Below are positions 1 to 6,407 of a DNA stretch of 21,614 nucleotides, piece by piece. Made by a program: the position numbers and the translations under genes. The notes below the pieces were generated by a model. It saw nothing but the letters and a program-made list of their open reading frames with translations. It searched no databases and had not been told where the DNA came from. This DNA is from HGW-17 sp938004375 (GTDB lineage: Bacteria; Myxococcota_A; Polyangia; HGW-17), in contig DAIRVS010000067.1 of assembly GCA_036802685.1 (NCBI GenBank), forward strand, positions 1 to 21,614. Direction: 5' to 3'. The first letter of the stretch is position 1, and the number at the start of each line of letters is the position of its first letter.

Positions 1-1033
1 GGACGGCCGCCGGAGGGGACGCCGGGACGGCCGGGGAGGGTGCTACGGCCAGTGCGGAGTCGCCAGGCGTGGCCGCGCCGGGTGCGGCGGACGCAGGCGC
101 GACGGACGCGGCGGGAGTCGATGCCGACGCCGCGAGGGGGGCCGTGGCGACCCGGGGAGCGGGCTTTACCGGCGTTCCGGACGCCGCCGGGGTCTTGATC
201 GCGTCCGACGGCGACTCGTCCGCGGCCGTCGCCGGGGTCCCGGAGGCGGCCGACTTCGGGGCCGGGGTCTTCTCTTTCACGATCTTCGGGGCCTTGCCTT
301 TATTGGCCGGCTCGGCCAAGTTGGGTGCCTTCACCGCAGCCGGGGTGGGCACGGTGTCGTGGTCGTCGGCCGTCCGGTCGGGCGCGCCCGGCTCCTCCTC
401 CGGCGCCTCTTCCCCGTCCTCCTCCAGGGGCTCCCAGGAGAACAGTTGGACGAAGAAGCGGCCCACGGCGGTGGCAGCCCTCCCCAGCGCCAGGAAGACC
501 GCCTGCGTGCCTTCCACGAGGCCCACGATGGCCCGGGCCGGGCTGCTCTGGGTCGCCAGCATCAGAAAGAGCAACAGGCCCATGGTGAACAGAATGAACG
601 TGCCGGCCTTCGACACCAGGGAGATCCCCAGGGCGGCGAGTACCTCGCCGGTCCGGCCCCCCGCGCCCATGCCCTGGAGCCGGTACTTCGAGAAGATCAA
701 CGTGAACAGCACGGTACCGCACAGGGTGGCGCCCGTGTAACCCAGCCAGAGCCGTCCGTCGCGCACGGAGAAGCGGCGGGAGAAGATGCCCCAGGCCACG
801 GAGAACAGGGCCACCACCACGAGGTGGCTGCCCAGCCCGAGCAGGGAGAACAGGCCCAGCGCGAGCGCTTGGCCGAAGGGGCCCATCAGGCGCCCGTCCC
901 CGAACTGCAGGGACAAGAGGGCCCCGCCCAGCAGCAACGCGAAGCCCAGGAAGAGGATGCCCCACATCTCCCGGTGCAACTGCGGGCTCTTTTCTTCCTT
1001 GCGGGCGGGTCTTTTCTTTCTACTTACGGCCAT
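1..1033 (-). CDS. ftsK: FtsK/SpoIIIE-type DNA translocase, N-terminal part (runs off the left edge)
   Basis: The visible 344 residues are the N-terminus of what looks like the septal DNA translocase FtsK, which pumps chromosomal DNA through the closing division septum. A basic cytoplasmic start (RKKRPARKEEK) is followed by four hydrophobic segments at about residues 24-43, 57-84, 96-114 and 133-160, matching the FtsK 4TM domain. From about residue 200 the chain becomes acidic and then a long Ala/Pro/Thr/Lys-rich linker, typical of the FtsK region before the motor. The RecA-like ATPase and gamma domains would lie beyond position 1 and are not seen. The start is ATG at 1033. Only a weak AAGGA lies 11 nt upstream, so the start is less certain than the frame. 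Another four-helix membrane protein with a Pro/Ala linker is possible but less likely. Confidence 0.82.
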   Translation of the reverse strand, partial: MAVSRKKRPARKEEKSPQLHREMWGILFLGFALLLGGALLSLQFGDGRLMGPFGQALALGLFSLLGLGSHLVVVALFSVAWGIFSRRFSVRDGRLWLGYTGATLCGTVLFTLIFSKYRLQGMGAGGRTGEVLAALGISLVSKAGTFILFTMGLLLFLMLATQSSPARAIVGLVEGTQAVFLALGRAATAVGRFFVQLFSWEPLEEDGEEAPEEEPGAPDRTADDHDTVPTPAAVKAPNLAEPANKGKAPKIVKEKTPAPKSAASGTPATAADESPSDAIKTPAASGTPVKPAPRVATAPLAASASTPAASVAPASAAPGAATPGDSALAVAPSPAVPASPPAAV

Positions 1034-1158
1034 TGGAGGCAAATTCCTTACTTGGGATCACATTGGTCCCCGAAGGGGGAACTTACCATCCCTCGATGGG
1101 AATTTCAATTTTTCAATGGGGAGGAAGGAGCGCGGGCTGAAGAGCCTTGCTCAGGGTT

Positions 1159-2775
1159 TTACTCGTGGACGCAGCGCGGGCAGGTGCTGATGACAAAGTC
1201 CTTGGAGGGATCGGTCGCGTCGCACTTCCGACAGGAGAAGTCGGCACAGTCGACGAAGCCGTTGCCGTCGTTGTCGACGCCGTCGGCGCAATTCGCCGGG
1301 GTGCTTTCGCAGATGGTCACCAGCGGGCTCTGCTGGCAGGAGTAGTCACGGCAATCAAAGTAGCCGTCGCCGTCCTGATCGATGCCGTCGGAGCAGGTCG
1401 CGTTGGTGATCTCGCGACCCTCGGCGCAAGCGGGGTCGGTGTACAGGCAGTCCCAGTCCTCACAATCGATGTGACCGTCGCCGTTGTTGTCGATGCCGTC
1501 GGCGCAGTTGGTCTCGGTGCAGACCGGATCGTCGGCGCAGTCGAAGTCGCGGCAGTCGACGTATTGATCGCCATCGTTGGAGATGCCGTCGGTGCAGTTC
1601 TGCTCGAAGTCATCGGCGCAGGCCGGGTCGTTGCCGCAGTCGTAGTCGTCGCAGTCGACGTAGCCGTTGCCGTCGTTGTCCGTGCCATCGGTGCAGTTTT
1701 CAATGCAGGCGGCGTTCTCGGAGCAGTCGAAGTCCTCGCAGTCGGTGTAGCCGTTGCCGTCGTTGTCCGCGCCATCGGTGCAGTCGGTCTCGATGCAGAC
1801 CGTGACGTCGGGGTGGCCGTAGCAGGAGGGATCGGCGCAGTCGGTGAGGGTATCCTCATCATTGTCGAGGCCGTCGCCGCAGAGCGCGTCGGAGTTCTCG
1901 ACCTTGGCCGGGCAGGCCACGTTGCCGGTGCAGGCCCAGTCGTCGCAGTCGGTGAAGCCGTTGTTGTCGTCGTCGAGCTCGTTGTCGCAGATCTCGTCCA
2001 CGATCTCGGCGCAGTCGCCGTCGTTGGCGGCGACCTCGATGTCGGCGGCCGAGCGGGGCATCAGGTAATAATCGAAGAAATAAGTCACCACGCCGGTCAG
2101 ACGGGAGAGGCAGACGCCCTCGTTCACCGAGGCGAGGTCGGCCAGGTCGTCCTGCGCCTTGGTGGAACCGCCCAACTTGACCTCCAGGCGGCCGTCGCGC
2201 TCGGAGACATCGGACACGCGAACGTTGGTCAGGCGCACGAGGACGCCCTCCCACTTCTCGCCGGTCTCCACGGTGTTGAGGTCGGAGGCGGTGATGTCGG
2301 TGGGAGTGAGCGGGGTGCCCGAACCCAGCACGGTCACCTGGGCTTCGGTGATCTCGGTCAGGGGATCGTCGAAGAGCGGCTCGTTGGTGTCCGGATCCAG
2401 GTACGAATACTCCATCTTGCGGCCGTGGACAGTCACCAGGTCGCCGACCTCCAGGTCGCCCCACCAGGCGCTGGTGGTGTCGGTGTTATACACCTGCACG
2501 CCGGAGAAGGCGCCGCCGTTGGGCTCGGAGATCCAGAAGGAGCCGGTCTTGTTGCCGTACTTGTCCACCGCGGTGACGACCTTGTTCGAGAGCACGACCT
2601 CGTCCCCGTCCTGCACGAAGTGCTGGTGGGAGGCGTCCTGCACCATGTAAATAGTGTCGTCGTTGTTGGTGTTGTTGGCGTTGTTGTTGTTGTTGTTGTT
2701 GCTGGACTTCTTGTCCTCGCGACAACCGGCGAACGCGACAGTGGCAATAATTAAGAAAGTAACGAGATTGCGCAT
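1159..2775 (-). CDS. Putative outer-membrane lipoprotein: poly-Asn stalk, OB-like region, eight Cys/Asp (MopE-like) repeats
   Basis: I recognise the architecture but not a named gene. The 538-residue product starts with a lipoprotein signal whose lipobox FAGC puts the lipidated cysteine at residue 18. Residues 24-40 form a Ser/Asn stalk with seven consecutive Asn. Residues about 58-250 are beta-rich and resemble the OB-fold-like regions next to extracellular nucleases and DUF5689-type proteins; this assignment is tentative. Residues 263-515 hold eight repeats of about 20 residues, C-x-D-G-x-D-N-D-x-(D/N)-x-x-x-D-C-x-D-x-x-C, resembling MopE and thrombospondin type-3 metal-binding motifs. Calcium binding and disulfides are inferred. 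The tail has two CxxC motifs at 515-518 and 532-535. No catalytic domain is visible. The start has GGAGG 6 nt upstream. The gene lies 99 bp after rplQ, in the same direction, and could be read through from it or use its own promoter. Confidence 0.9.
   Translation of the reverse strand: MRNLVTFLIIATVAFAGCREDKKSSNNNNNNNANNTNNDDTIYMVQDASHQHFVQDGDEVVLSNKVVTAVDKYGNKTGSFWISEPNGGAFSGVQVYNTDTTSAWWGDLEVGDLVTVHGRKMEYSYLDPDTNEPLFDDPLTEITEAQVTVLGSGTPLTPTDITASDLNTVETGEKWEGVLVRLTNVRVSDVSERDGRLEVKLGGSTKAQDDLADLASVNEGVCLSRLTGVVTYFFDYYLMPRSAADIEVAANDGDCAEIVDEICDNELDDDNNGFTDCDDWACTGNVACPAKVENSDALCGDGLDNDEDTLTDCADPSCYGHPDVTVCIETDCTDGADNDGNGYTDCEDFDCSENAACIENCTDGTDNDGNGYVDCDDYDCGNDPACADDFEQNCTDGISNDGDQYVDCRDFDCADDPVCTETNCADGIDNNGDGHIDCEDWDCLYTDPACAEGREITNATCSDGIDQDGDGYFDCRDYSCQQSPLVTICESTPANCADGVDNDGNGFVDCADFSCRKCDATDPSKDFVISTCPRCVHE
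1231..1989 (-). repeat. Eight tandem Cys/Asp-rich coding repeats in the lipoprotein
   Basis: Eight protein-level repeats begin at residues 263, 299, 332, 361, 394, 424, 461 and 496. Each spans 20 residues with three cysteines in the pattern C-x13-C-x4-C and acidic or Asn residues arranged like a calcium-binding loop. Linkers vary from 9 to 17 residues, so these are domain repeats and not a simple DNA tandem array. The first two repeats diverge most. Repeats 3, 4, 6 and 8 fit the consensus best. Confidence 0.9.
2680..2700 (-). repeat. (AAC)7 trinucleotide run encoding poly-Asn
   Basis: On the plus strand this is seven perfect copies of GTT. Read on the coding strand it is AAC x7 and encodes Asn 26-32 of the lipoprotein, just after the lipobox. 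It is followed by further Asn codons broken by GCC and ACC. Changes in copy number would keep the frame and alter only stalk length. Confidence 0.9.
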
Positions 2776-2874
2776 GAAAAACCTCCAGAAGGACCTGTTA
2801 CCGGCCCCTGAGTGTATAGCACCATTCCGTGACGGGAAAAGGGAGAAAATCAGCCTGCGGGGCGAAAGGCCGGA

Positions 2875-3336
2875 CTAGGCCTTCTTTTCCTCGGTCTTCT
2901 CTTCGACGACCGGGGCGGCCTTCTTCTCGACGCCGATGATCTCGATCAAAGCCATCGGGGCATTGTCGCCACGGCGGTTTCCGGCCTTGATGATGCGGGT
3001 GTAGCCGCCGTGACGCGTGAGCATCTGCGGGGCGATCTCGCGGAACAGGCGGGTCAGCAGGGCGCGGTCGGGCACCATGCGGCGGGCCATGCGATAGTGA
3101 TGCAGCACACGGACGCGCTGCTCGGGGGTCAGTTGATCCTGCGGCAGGGTCACCAGTTCGCCCAAGGAGGTCCCCCAGGTGATGGTCCGCTCGACGAACA
3201 TCCGCAGCTCCTTGGCCTTGGGCAGCGTCGTCAAGATGCGACCGTGTTCGATCAGCGAGGAGACCATGTTGCGATACATGGCCTTGCGGTGTGTGGAGTT
3301 TCTTCCCAGGCGGCGACCACTATGACGGTGTCTCAT
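2875..3336 (-). CDS. rplQ: 50S ribosomal protein L17
   Basis: L17 is a large-subunit protein near the exit tunnel. The 153-residue product opens with MRHRHSGRRLGRNSTHRKAM, the family signature, and continues with the canonical core containing NMVSSLIEHGRI and the closing region with YTRIIKAGNRRGDNAPMALIE. An extra Lys/Glu-rich tail of about 20 residues (EEKTEEKKA at the end) makes it longer than the usual 116-130 residues. The start has GAGG about 8 nt upstream. The gene follows rpoA after 28 bp, the standard end of the alpha operon. A short GCCT/AGGC hairpin at 2853-2870 follows the stop but is too weak to call a terminator with confidence. Confidence 0.98.
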   Translation of the reverse strand: MRHRHSGRRLGRNSTHRKAMYRNMVSSLIEHGRILTTLPKAKELRMFVERTITWGTSLGELVTLPQDQLTPEQRVRVLHHYRMARRMVPDRALLTRLFREIAPQMLTRHGGYTRIIKAGNRRGDNAPMALIEIIGVEKKAAPVVEEKTEEKKA

Positions 3337-3364
3337 CAGAATACCTCAACTTTCTGCAAATGGA

Positions 3365-4411
3365 CTATTTCTTGCTCCCACCAGGCTGTTTGGGCGGCGG
3401 GCCGTCCACCGGCCACCAGTCGATCTTCATGCCCAGGGAGAGACCCATCTCGGCCAGGATCTCCTTGATTTCCTTCAGGGATTTTCGGCCGAAGTTCTTG
3501 GTCTTCAACATCTCGGTCTCGCTCTTCTGCACGAGCTGGCCGATGTACTTGATGTTCGCGTTCTGCAGGCAGTTCGCGGAACGCACGGACAGTTCCAGCT
3601 CGTCCACCGAGCGGAACAGGTACTGGTTGATCTCGGAGTCCGGACCGGAGTCGGAGGACTCCACCGGCTCGTCCTGCTCGTCGAAGGAGATGAAGATCTG
3701 CAGGTGCTCCTTGATGATCTTGGCGGAATAAGCCAGGGCATCCTTGGGCTCCACGGTGCCGTTGGTCCAGATCTCCATGGTCAACTTGTCGTAGTCCGTG
3801 CGCTGGCCCACGCGGGCGTTGGTCACGGTGTAGTTGACCTTGATGATGGGGGAATAGAGGGCGTCCACCGGGATGGAGCCCACGCCCAGCACGTCGTCCT
3901 TGTGCACGTCGGCGGGGATGTAGCCGCGCCCGGAGCGCACGGAGAGCTCCATGCGCAGGCGGCCGCCGTCGGACAGCGTGCAGATGTAATGGGCGGGGTT
4001 TAAAATCTCGATGTTGTCCAGCAACTGGATGTCCGAGGCGGTCACCACGCCCGGGCCCTTGACGTCCAGGGTGAGCTGGACCGGCTTCGGGTTGGGCTTC
4101 TTGATGACGACGCCCTTGAGGTTCAGGATGATCTCGGCCACATCTTCGACCACGTTCGGGATGGTGGTGAACTCGTGGAGCACTCCCTGAATCTTCACGG
4201 CCGTGATGGACGCGCCCTGCAGCGAGGACAGCATCACGCGACGCAGGCTGTTGCCCATGGTGATGCCGAAGCCGCGCTCCAGGGGCTCGCAGGTGAACTT
4301 GCTGTACACCGCGGTCCGGGAGTCGTCGTCGATGCGGACCGAGGTCGGCTTGATCAGTTCACGCCAGTTGCGCGCGGTCCACGTGTAGATCATCTGTTCC
4401 TTTCCAGCCAT
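3365..4411 (-). CDS. rpoA: DNA-directed RNA polymerase alpha subunit
   Basis: RpoA dimerises to nucleate RNA polymerase assembly, and its C-terminal domain contacts promoter UP elements and activators. The 348-residue product has the N-terminal assembly domain, with the motif EPLERGFGITMGNSLRRVML and the dimer-interface region near VVEDVAEIILNLKG. A Ser/Asp-rich linker (about residues 240-256) leads to the C-terminal domain with ELSVRSANCL and KTKNFGRKSLKEI. A Pro/Gly/Lys tail follows. An in-frame ATG lies 12 nt upstream at 4423, but GGAGG sits 5 nt before the ATG at 4411, so I prefer 4411. Upstream lies a 272-bp gap with a terminator and a stem-loop, so rpoA-rplQ may be transcribed partly on its own. 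Confidence 0.98.
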   Translation of the reverse strand: MAGKEQMIYTWTARNWRELIKPTSVRIDDDSRTAVYSKFTCEPLERGFGITMGNSLRRVMLSSLQGASITAVKIQGVLHEFTTIPNVVEDVAEIILNLKGVVIKKPNPKPVQLTLDVKGPGVVTASDIQLLDNIEILNPAHYICTLSDGGRLRMELSVRSGRGYIPADVHKDDVLGVGSIPVDALYSPIIKVNYTVTNARVGQRTDYDKLTMEIWTNGTVEPKDALAYSAKIIKEHLQIFISFDEQDEPVESSDSGPDSEINQYLFRSVDELELSVRSANCLQNANIKYIGQLVQKSETEMLKTKNFGRKSLKEIKEILAEMGLSLGMKIDWWPVDGPPPKQPGGSKK

Positions 4412-4424
4412 CTTTTCCTCCATC

Positions 4425-4464
4425 TCCGGGTTCCACTCCTTCTGCAGCAGGAACCACTCCCGGA
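4425..4464 (-). promoter_or_regulatory. Stem-loop in the rpoA leader, next to its ribosome binding site
   Basis: Read on the minus strand, TCCGGG pairs with CCCGGA (6 bp), then a 5-nt bulge AGTGG, then TTCC pairs with GGAA, closing a 15-nt loop. An alternative register pairs GGTTCC with GGAACC. The structure ends one base before the upstream ATG and five bases before the GGAGG used by rpoA. It could modulate rpoA translation; this function is inferred only from its position. Confidence 0.5.
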
Positions 4465-4473
4465 AATGCGCAA

Positions 4474-4501
4474 ACCGTACACTGCAGGCACACGGTGCAA
4501 A
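4474..4501 (-). promoter_or_regulatory. Weak candidate sigma-70 promoter for rpoA-rplQ
   Basis: Minus-strand TTTGCA at 4496-4501 and TACGGT at 4474-4479 are separated by 16 bp. The -35 matches four of six consensus bases and the -10 only three. It is listed because it lies between an intrinsic terminator and rpoA, where a promoter would be needed. By sequence alone it is weak. Confidence 0.25.
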
Positions 4502-4550
4502 AACCCAATCATCTCGCGGCCTTGGGCGAACTCACGCTCGTCCGGAGACC

Positions 4551-4582
4551 AAAAAATTCTCCGCCGCGAAAAACCGACGGAG
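4551..4582 (-). terminator. Rho-independent terminator between rpsK and rpoA
   Basis: On the minus strand CTCCGTCG pairs with CGGCGGAG, an 8-bp GC-rich stem with one G-U pair. The loop is 8 nt (GTTTTTCG), and AATTTTTT follows at once. This is the clearest terminator in the window. It lies about 100 nt after the rpsK stop and would end, or partly attenuate, the transcript from the ribosomal genes before rpoA. Confidence 0.8.
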
Positions 4583-4683
4583 CGTATCAGACCCAGCGTG
4601 GCGTTCTCGAGGGTCGAAGGCCCGAGAGAAGGCCAAGCGCCTGAGGCATCTGCTGAAACGCCCCAGGCCCGCTGAAACGCGCC

Positions 4684-5073
4684 TCAGACGCGCCGGCGCT
4701 TGGGCGGACGGCAGCCGTTGTGCGGGATCGGCGTGCAGTCGCGGATCGACGAGATCCGCAGCCCGGCCTGGGCGACGGCGCGCAGCGCGCTCTCACGCCC
4801 GGCGCCGGGTCCACGCAGGAAGACCACTACGTTCTTCATGCCGTGCTCGACGGCCTTCTTGGCGGCGTCCTCGCCCGTCATCTGGGCGGCGTACGGCGTG
4901 GACTTGCGGGAGCCCTTGAACCGCAGGCCGGCGGAGGACCACGAGATCACGTTGCCGGTCATGTCGGTGATGGTGACGATGGTGTTGTTGAACGTGGAGA
5001 CGATGTGCGCGACACCGCTGAGAACGTTCTTCTTGACCTTCTTCTTGCCAACTTTCTTGCGCGGAGCTCCCAT
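4684..5073 (-). CDS. rpsK: 30S ribosomal protein S11
   Basis: S11 sits on the platform of the small subunit near the mRNA exit and the Shine-Dalgarno helix. The 129-residue product matches the usual length. It shows VAHIVSTFNNTIVTITD, the GSRKSTPYAAQ segment, GPGAGRESALRA and the C-terminal IRDCTPIPHNGCRPPKRRRV. A Lys-rich start (RKKVGKKKVKKN) precedes the core. Only one base separates it from rpsM, so the two are very likely translationally coupled. It is followed by a terminator instead of the commonly found rpsD. Confidence 0.98.
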   Translation of the reverse strand: MGAPRKKVGKKKVKKNVLSGVAHIVSTFNNTIVTITDMTGNVISWSSAGLRFKGSRKSTPYAAQMTGEDAAKKAVEHGMKNVVVFLRGPGAGRESALRAVAQAGLRISSIRDCTPIPHNGCRPPKRRRV

Positions 5074-5074
5074 T

Positions 5075-5455
5075 TTACTTACCTACCTTTTGCTTCTTGC
5101 CGACGGTGGCGCGGCGGGGACCCTTGCGGGTGCGGGCGTTGGTGTGCGTGCGCTGGCCGTGCACGGGCAGGCCGCGCATGTGACGCACACCGCGGTAGCA
5201 CTTCAGGTCCATCAGGCGCTTGATGTTCATGTTGATCTCGCGCCTCAGGTCGCCCTCGACCTTGTAGTTCGCATCCAGGATCTCGCGGATGCGCTTGACT
5301 TCGTCCTCGGTGAGTTCGTCCGAGTTGGTGGCGAAGTCGATGCTGGCCGCGGACAGGATGTCCTGGGCCGTCTTGCGTCCAATACCGTAAATGTAAGTCA
5401 ACGCGATCTCCATGCGTTTGCTGCGCGGAAGATCGACACCGGCGATACGCGGCAT
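5075..5455 (-). CDS. rpsM: 30S ribosomal protein S13
   Basis: S13 lies in the head of the small subunit and contacts the P-site tRNA and the large subunit (bridge B1). The 126-residue product begins MPRIAGVDLPRSKRMEIALT and includes the helix-two-turn-helix motif around YIYGIGRKTAQDIL, then KCYRGVRHMRGLPVHGQRTH and the basic tail NARTRKGPRR. Length and sequence are ordinary. A GAGGAG motif lies upstream of the ATG. It stands between rpmJ (31 bp upstream) and rpsK (1 bp downstream), the normal alpha-operon order. Confidence 0.98.
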   Translation of the reverse strand: MPRIAGVDLPRSKRMEIALTYIYGIGRKTAQDILSAASIDFATNSDELTEDEVKRIREILDANYKVEGDLRREINMNIKRLMDLKCYRGVRHMRGLPVHGQRTHTNARTRKGPRRATVGKKQKVGK

Positions 5456-5486
5456 GATGGTACTCCTCCTCAGAATTCCTTACAGG

Positions 5487-5600
5487 TTAGCCCTGACGTT
5501 GCTTGTGCCTGGGGTCCTCGCAAATGACGCGTACGACGCCCTTGCGCTTGATGATCTTGCACTTCTCACAGATTTTCTTGATCGACGCACGGACTTTCAT
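5487..5600 (-). CDS. rpmJ: 50S ribosomal protein L36
   Basis: This small gene encodes 37 residues: MKVRASIKKICEKCKIIKRK followed by GVVRVICEDPRHKQRQG. L36 is a zinc-ribbon protein of the large subunit. The ligands CxxC at residues 11 and 14, Cys 27 and His 32 are all present, so this is the zinc-binding form. An AGGAG motif lies about 7 nt upstream of the ATG. It sits 12 bp after map and 31 bp before rpsM. infA, often found between map and rpmJ, is absent. Confidence 0.97.
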   Translation of the reverse strand: MKVRASIKKICEKCKIIKRKGVVRVICEDPRHKQRQG

Positions 5601-5612
5601 CTTCACATCTCC

Positions 5613-6383
5613 TCAGCGCCGGCTCAACACCAGCGGGTCGCCTTCGGTCACGGCGACGCTATGTTCAAAATGACAGGCCAACTTCCGGTCGCGGGTCACG
5701 ACCGTCCAGCCGTCATCCAGGATCGAGACCTTCCACGTGCCCTCGCACAGCATCGGCTCGATGGCGAGCACGAGGCCGGGGGAGAGCAGCAGGCCCCTGC
5801 CGGGGGGGCCCAGGTTCGGCACCTGCGGGGGCTCGTGCATCTCCTGTCCGATGCCGTGCCCGACGAAGTCGCGGACCACCGAGTAGCCCGCCGCCTCCGC
5901 GTGCCGCTGGATCGCGTCGCCCACGTCTGACACCCGGTTTCCGGGCACCATCTTGGCGATCGCCAGCTCCAGCGCCTCCTCCGTGGTCCGGATCAGGTGG
6001 GCGGCCTGGTCGCTCACCTTGCCGATGGCATAGGTCCGGGCGGCGTCTCCGCAGTAGCCGTCGAAGAAGACGCCGAAGTCCACGCTGAGAATGTCGCCCT
6101 CTTCCAGGATCTCCCGCCGATCCGGTATGCCGTGCACGACCTTCTCGTTGCGCGACGTGCACAGCACGGCAGGATAGGGCCGCATGTCCGACGACGGCTG
6201 ATAATTCAGGAACGCCGAGCGGGCACCGGCCCGTTGGATGTAGGAGCGGGCGGCCTCCTCCATGTCCCAGGTAGTCACACCCGGGCGTGCCAGTTCCTGG
6301 CACAGATCCAAAACATCACTCACGATCAAATTGGCCCGACGGAGTTTTTCAATCTCGGAGCGGGCCTTCAACCGGACGTGCAT
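5613..6383 (-). CDS. map: Methionine aminopeptidase, type I
   Basis: The enzyme removes the initiator methionine from nascent proteins. The 256-residue product has the pita-bread fold with all five metal ligands: Asp102 (SVDFGV), Asp113 (GDAARTY), His176 (GHGIGQEMHEPP), Glu209 (LAIEPM) and Glu240 (HFEHSVAVTE). The substrate-site histidine (VVHGIPD, residue 84) is also present. There is no N-terminal SH3-binding or zinc-finger extension, so it is the short type Ia form. It lies 24 bp after adk, as in many secY-adk-map clusters. No strong Shine-Dalgarno precedes the ATG; an AGGGA lies farther upstream. Confidence 0.97.
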   Translation of the reverse strand: MHVRLKARSEIEKLRRANLIVSDVLDLCQELARPGVTTWDMEEAARSYIQRAGARSAFLNYQPSSDMRPYPAVLCTSRNEKVVHGIPDRREILEEGDILSVDFGVFFDGYCGDAARTYAIGKVSDQAAHLIRTTEEALELAIAKMVPGNRVSDVGDAIQRHAEAAGYSVVRDFVGHGIGQEMHEPPQVPNLGPPGRGLLLSPGLVLAIEPMLCEGTWKVSILDDGWTVVTRDRKLACHFEHSVAVTEGDPLVLSRR

Positions 6384-6407
6384 TATTAGTGGCTTTCCCT
6401 TCGAAGA

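Noticed and set aside
69..965. Plus-strand and alternative minus-strand frames in the first kilobase
   Set aside because: They are low-complexity Ala/Pro/Arg/Gly frames over the ftsK-like gene. Only the minus-strand frame ending at the left edge gives four clean membrane segments.
1067..1080. Hairpin TCCCC-loop-GGGGA between the lipoprotein gene and ftsK as a terminator
   Set aside because: The stem is good but no U-run follows on the minus strand, so it is not a convincing intrinsic terminator.
1231..1989. CRISPR-like array
   Set aside because: The periodicity comes from protein repeats with variable linkers and diverged DNA. There are no identical repeats with unique spacers.
1147..2754. 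Plus-strand open frame of 535 codons opposite the lipoprotein gene
   Set aside because: It is an antisense shadow. Its Val/Ala/Gly monotony mirrors the Asp/Gly/Asn repeats of the real gene, and it has no ribosome binding site or family resemblance.
2853..2870. Terminator after rplQ
   Set aside because: The stem is only 4 bp (GCCT/AGGC) and the following T-run is short (TTTT), so it was not listed as a feature.
2776..2874. Promoter for the lipoprotein gene (a TGCTATACA-like -10)
   Set aside because: The extended -10 is plausible but no matching -35 is seen at the right spacing. Read-through from rplQ is equally possible.
4639..4680. Two GCTGAAACGC direct repeats and a GCCTG/CAGGC inverted repeat after rpsK
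   Set aside because: These are short and two copies only. They may belong to the 3' end structure of the rpsK transcript, but nothing supports a defined element.
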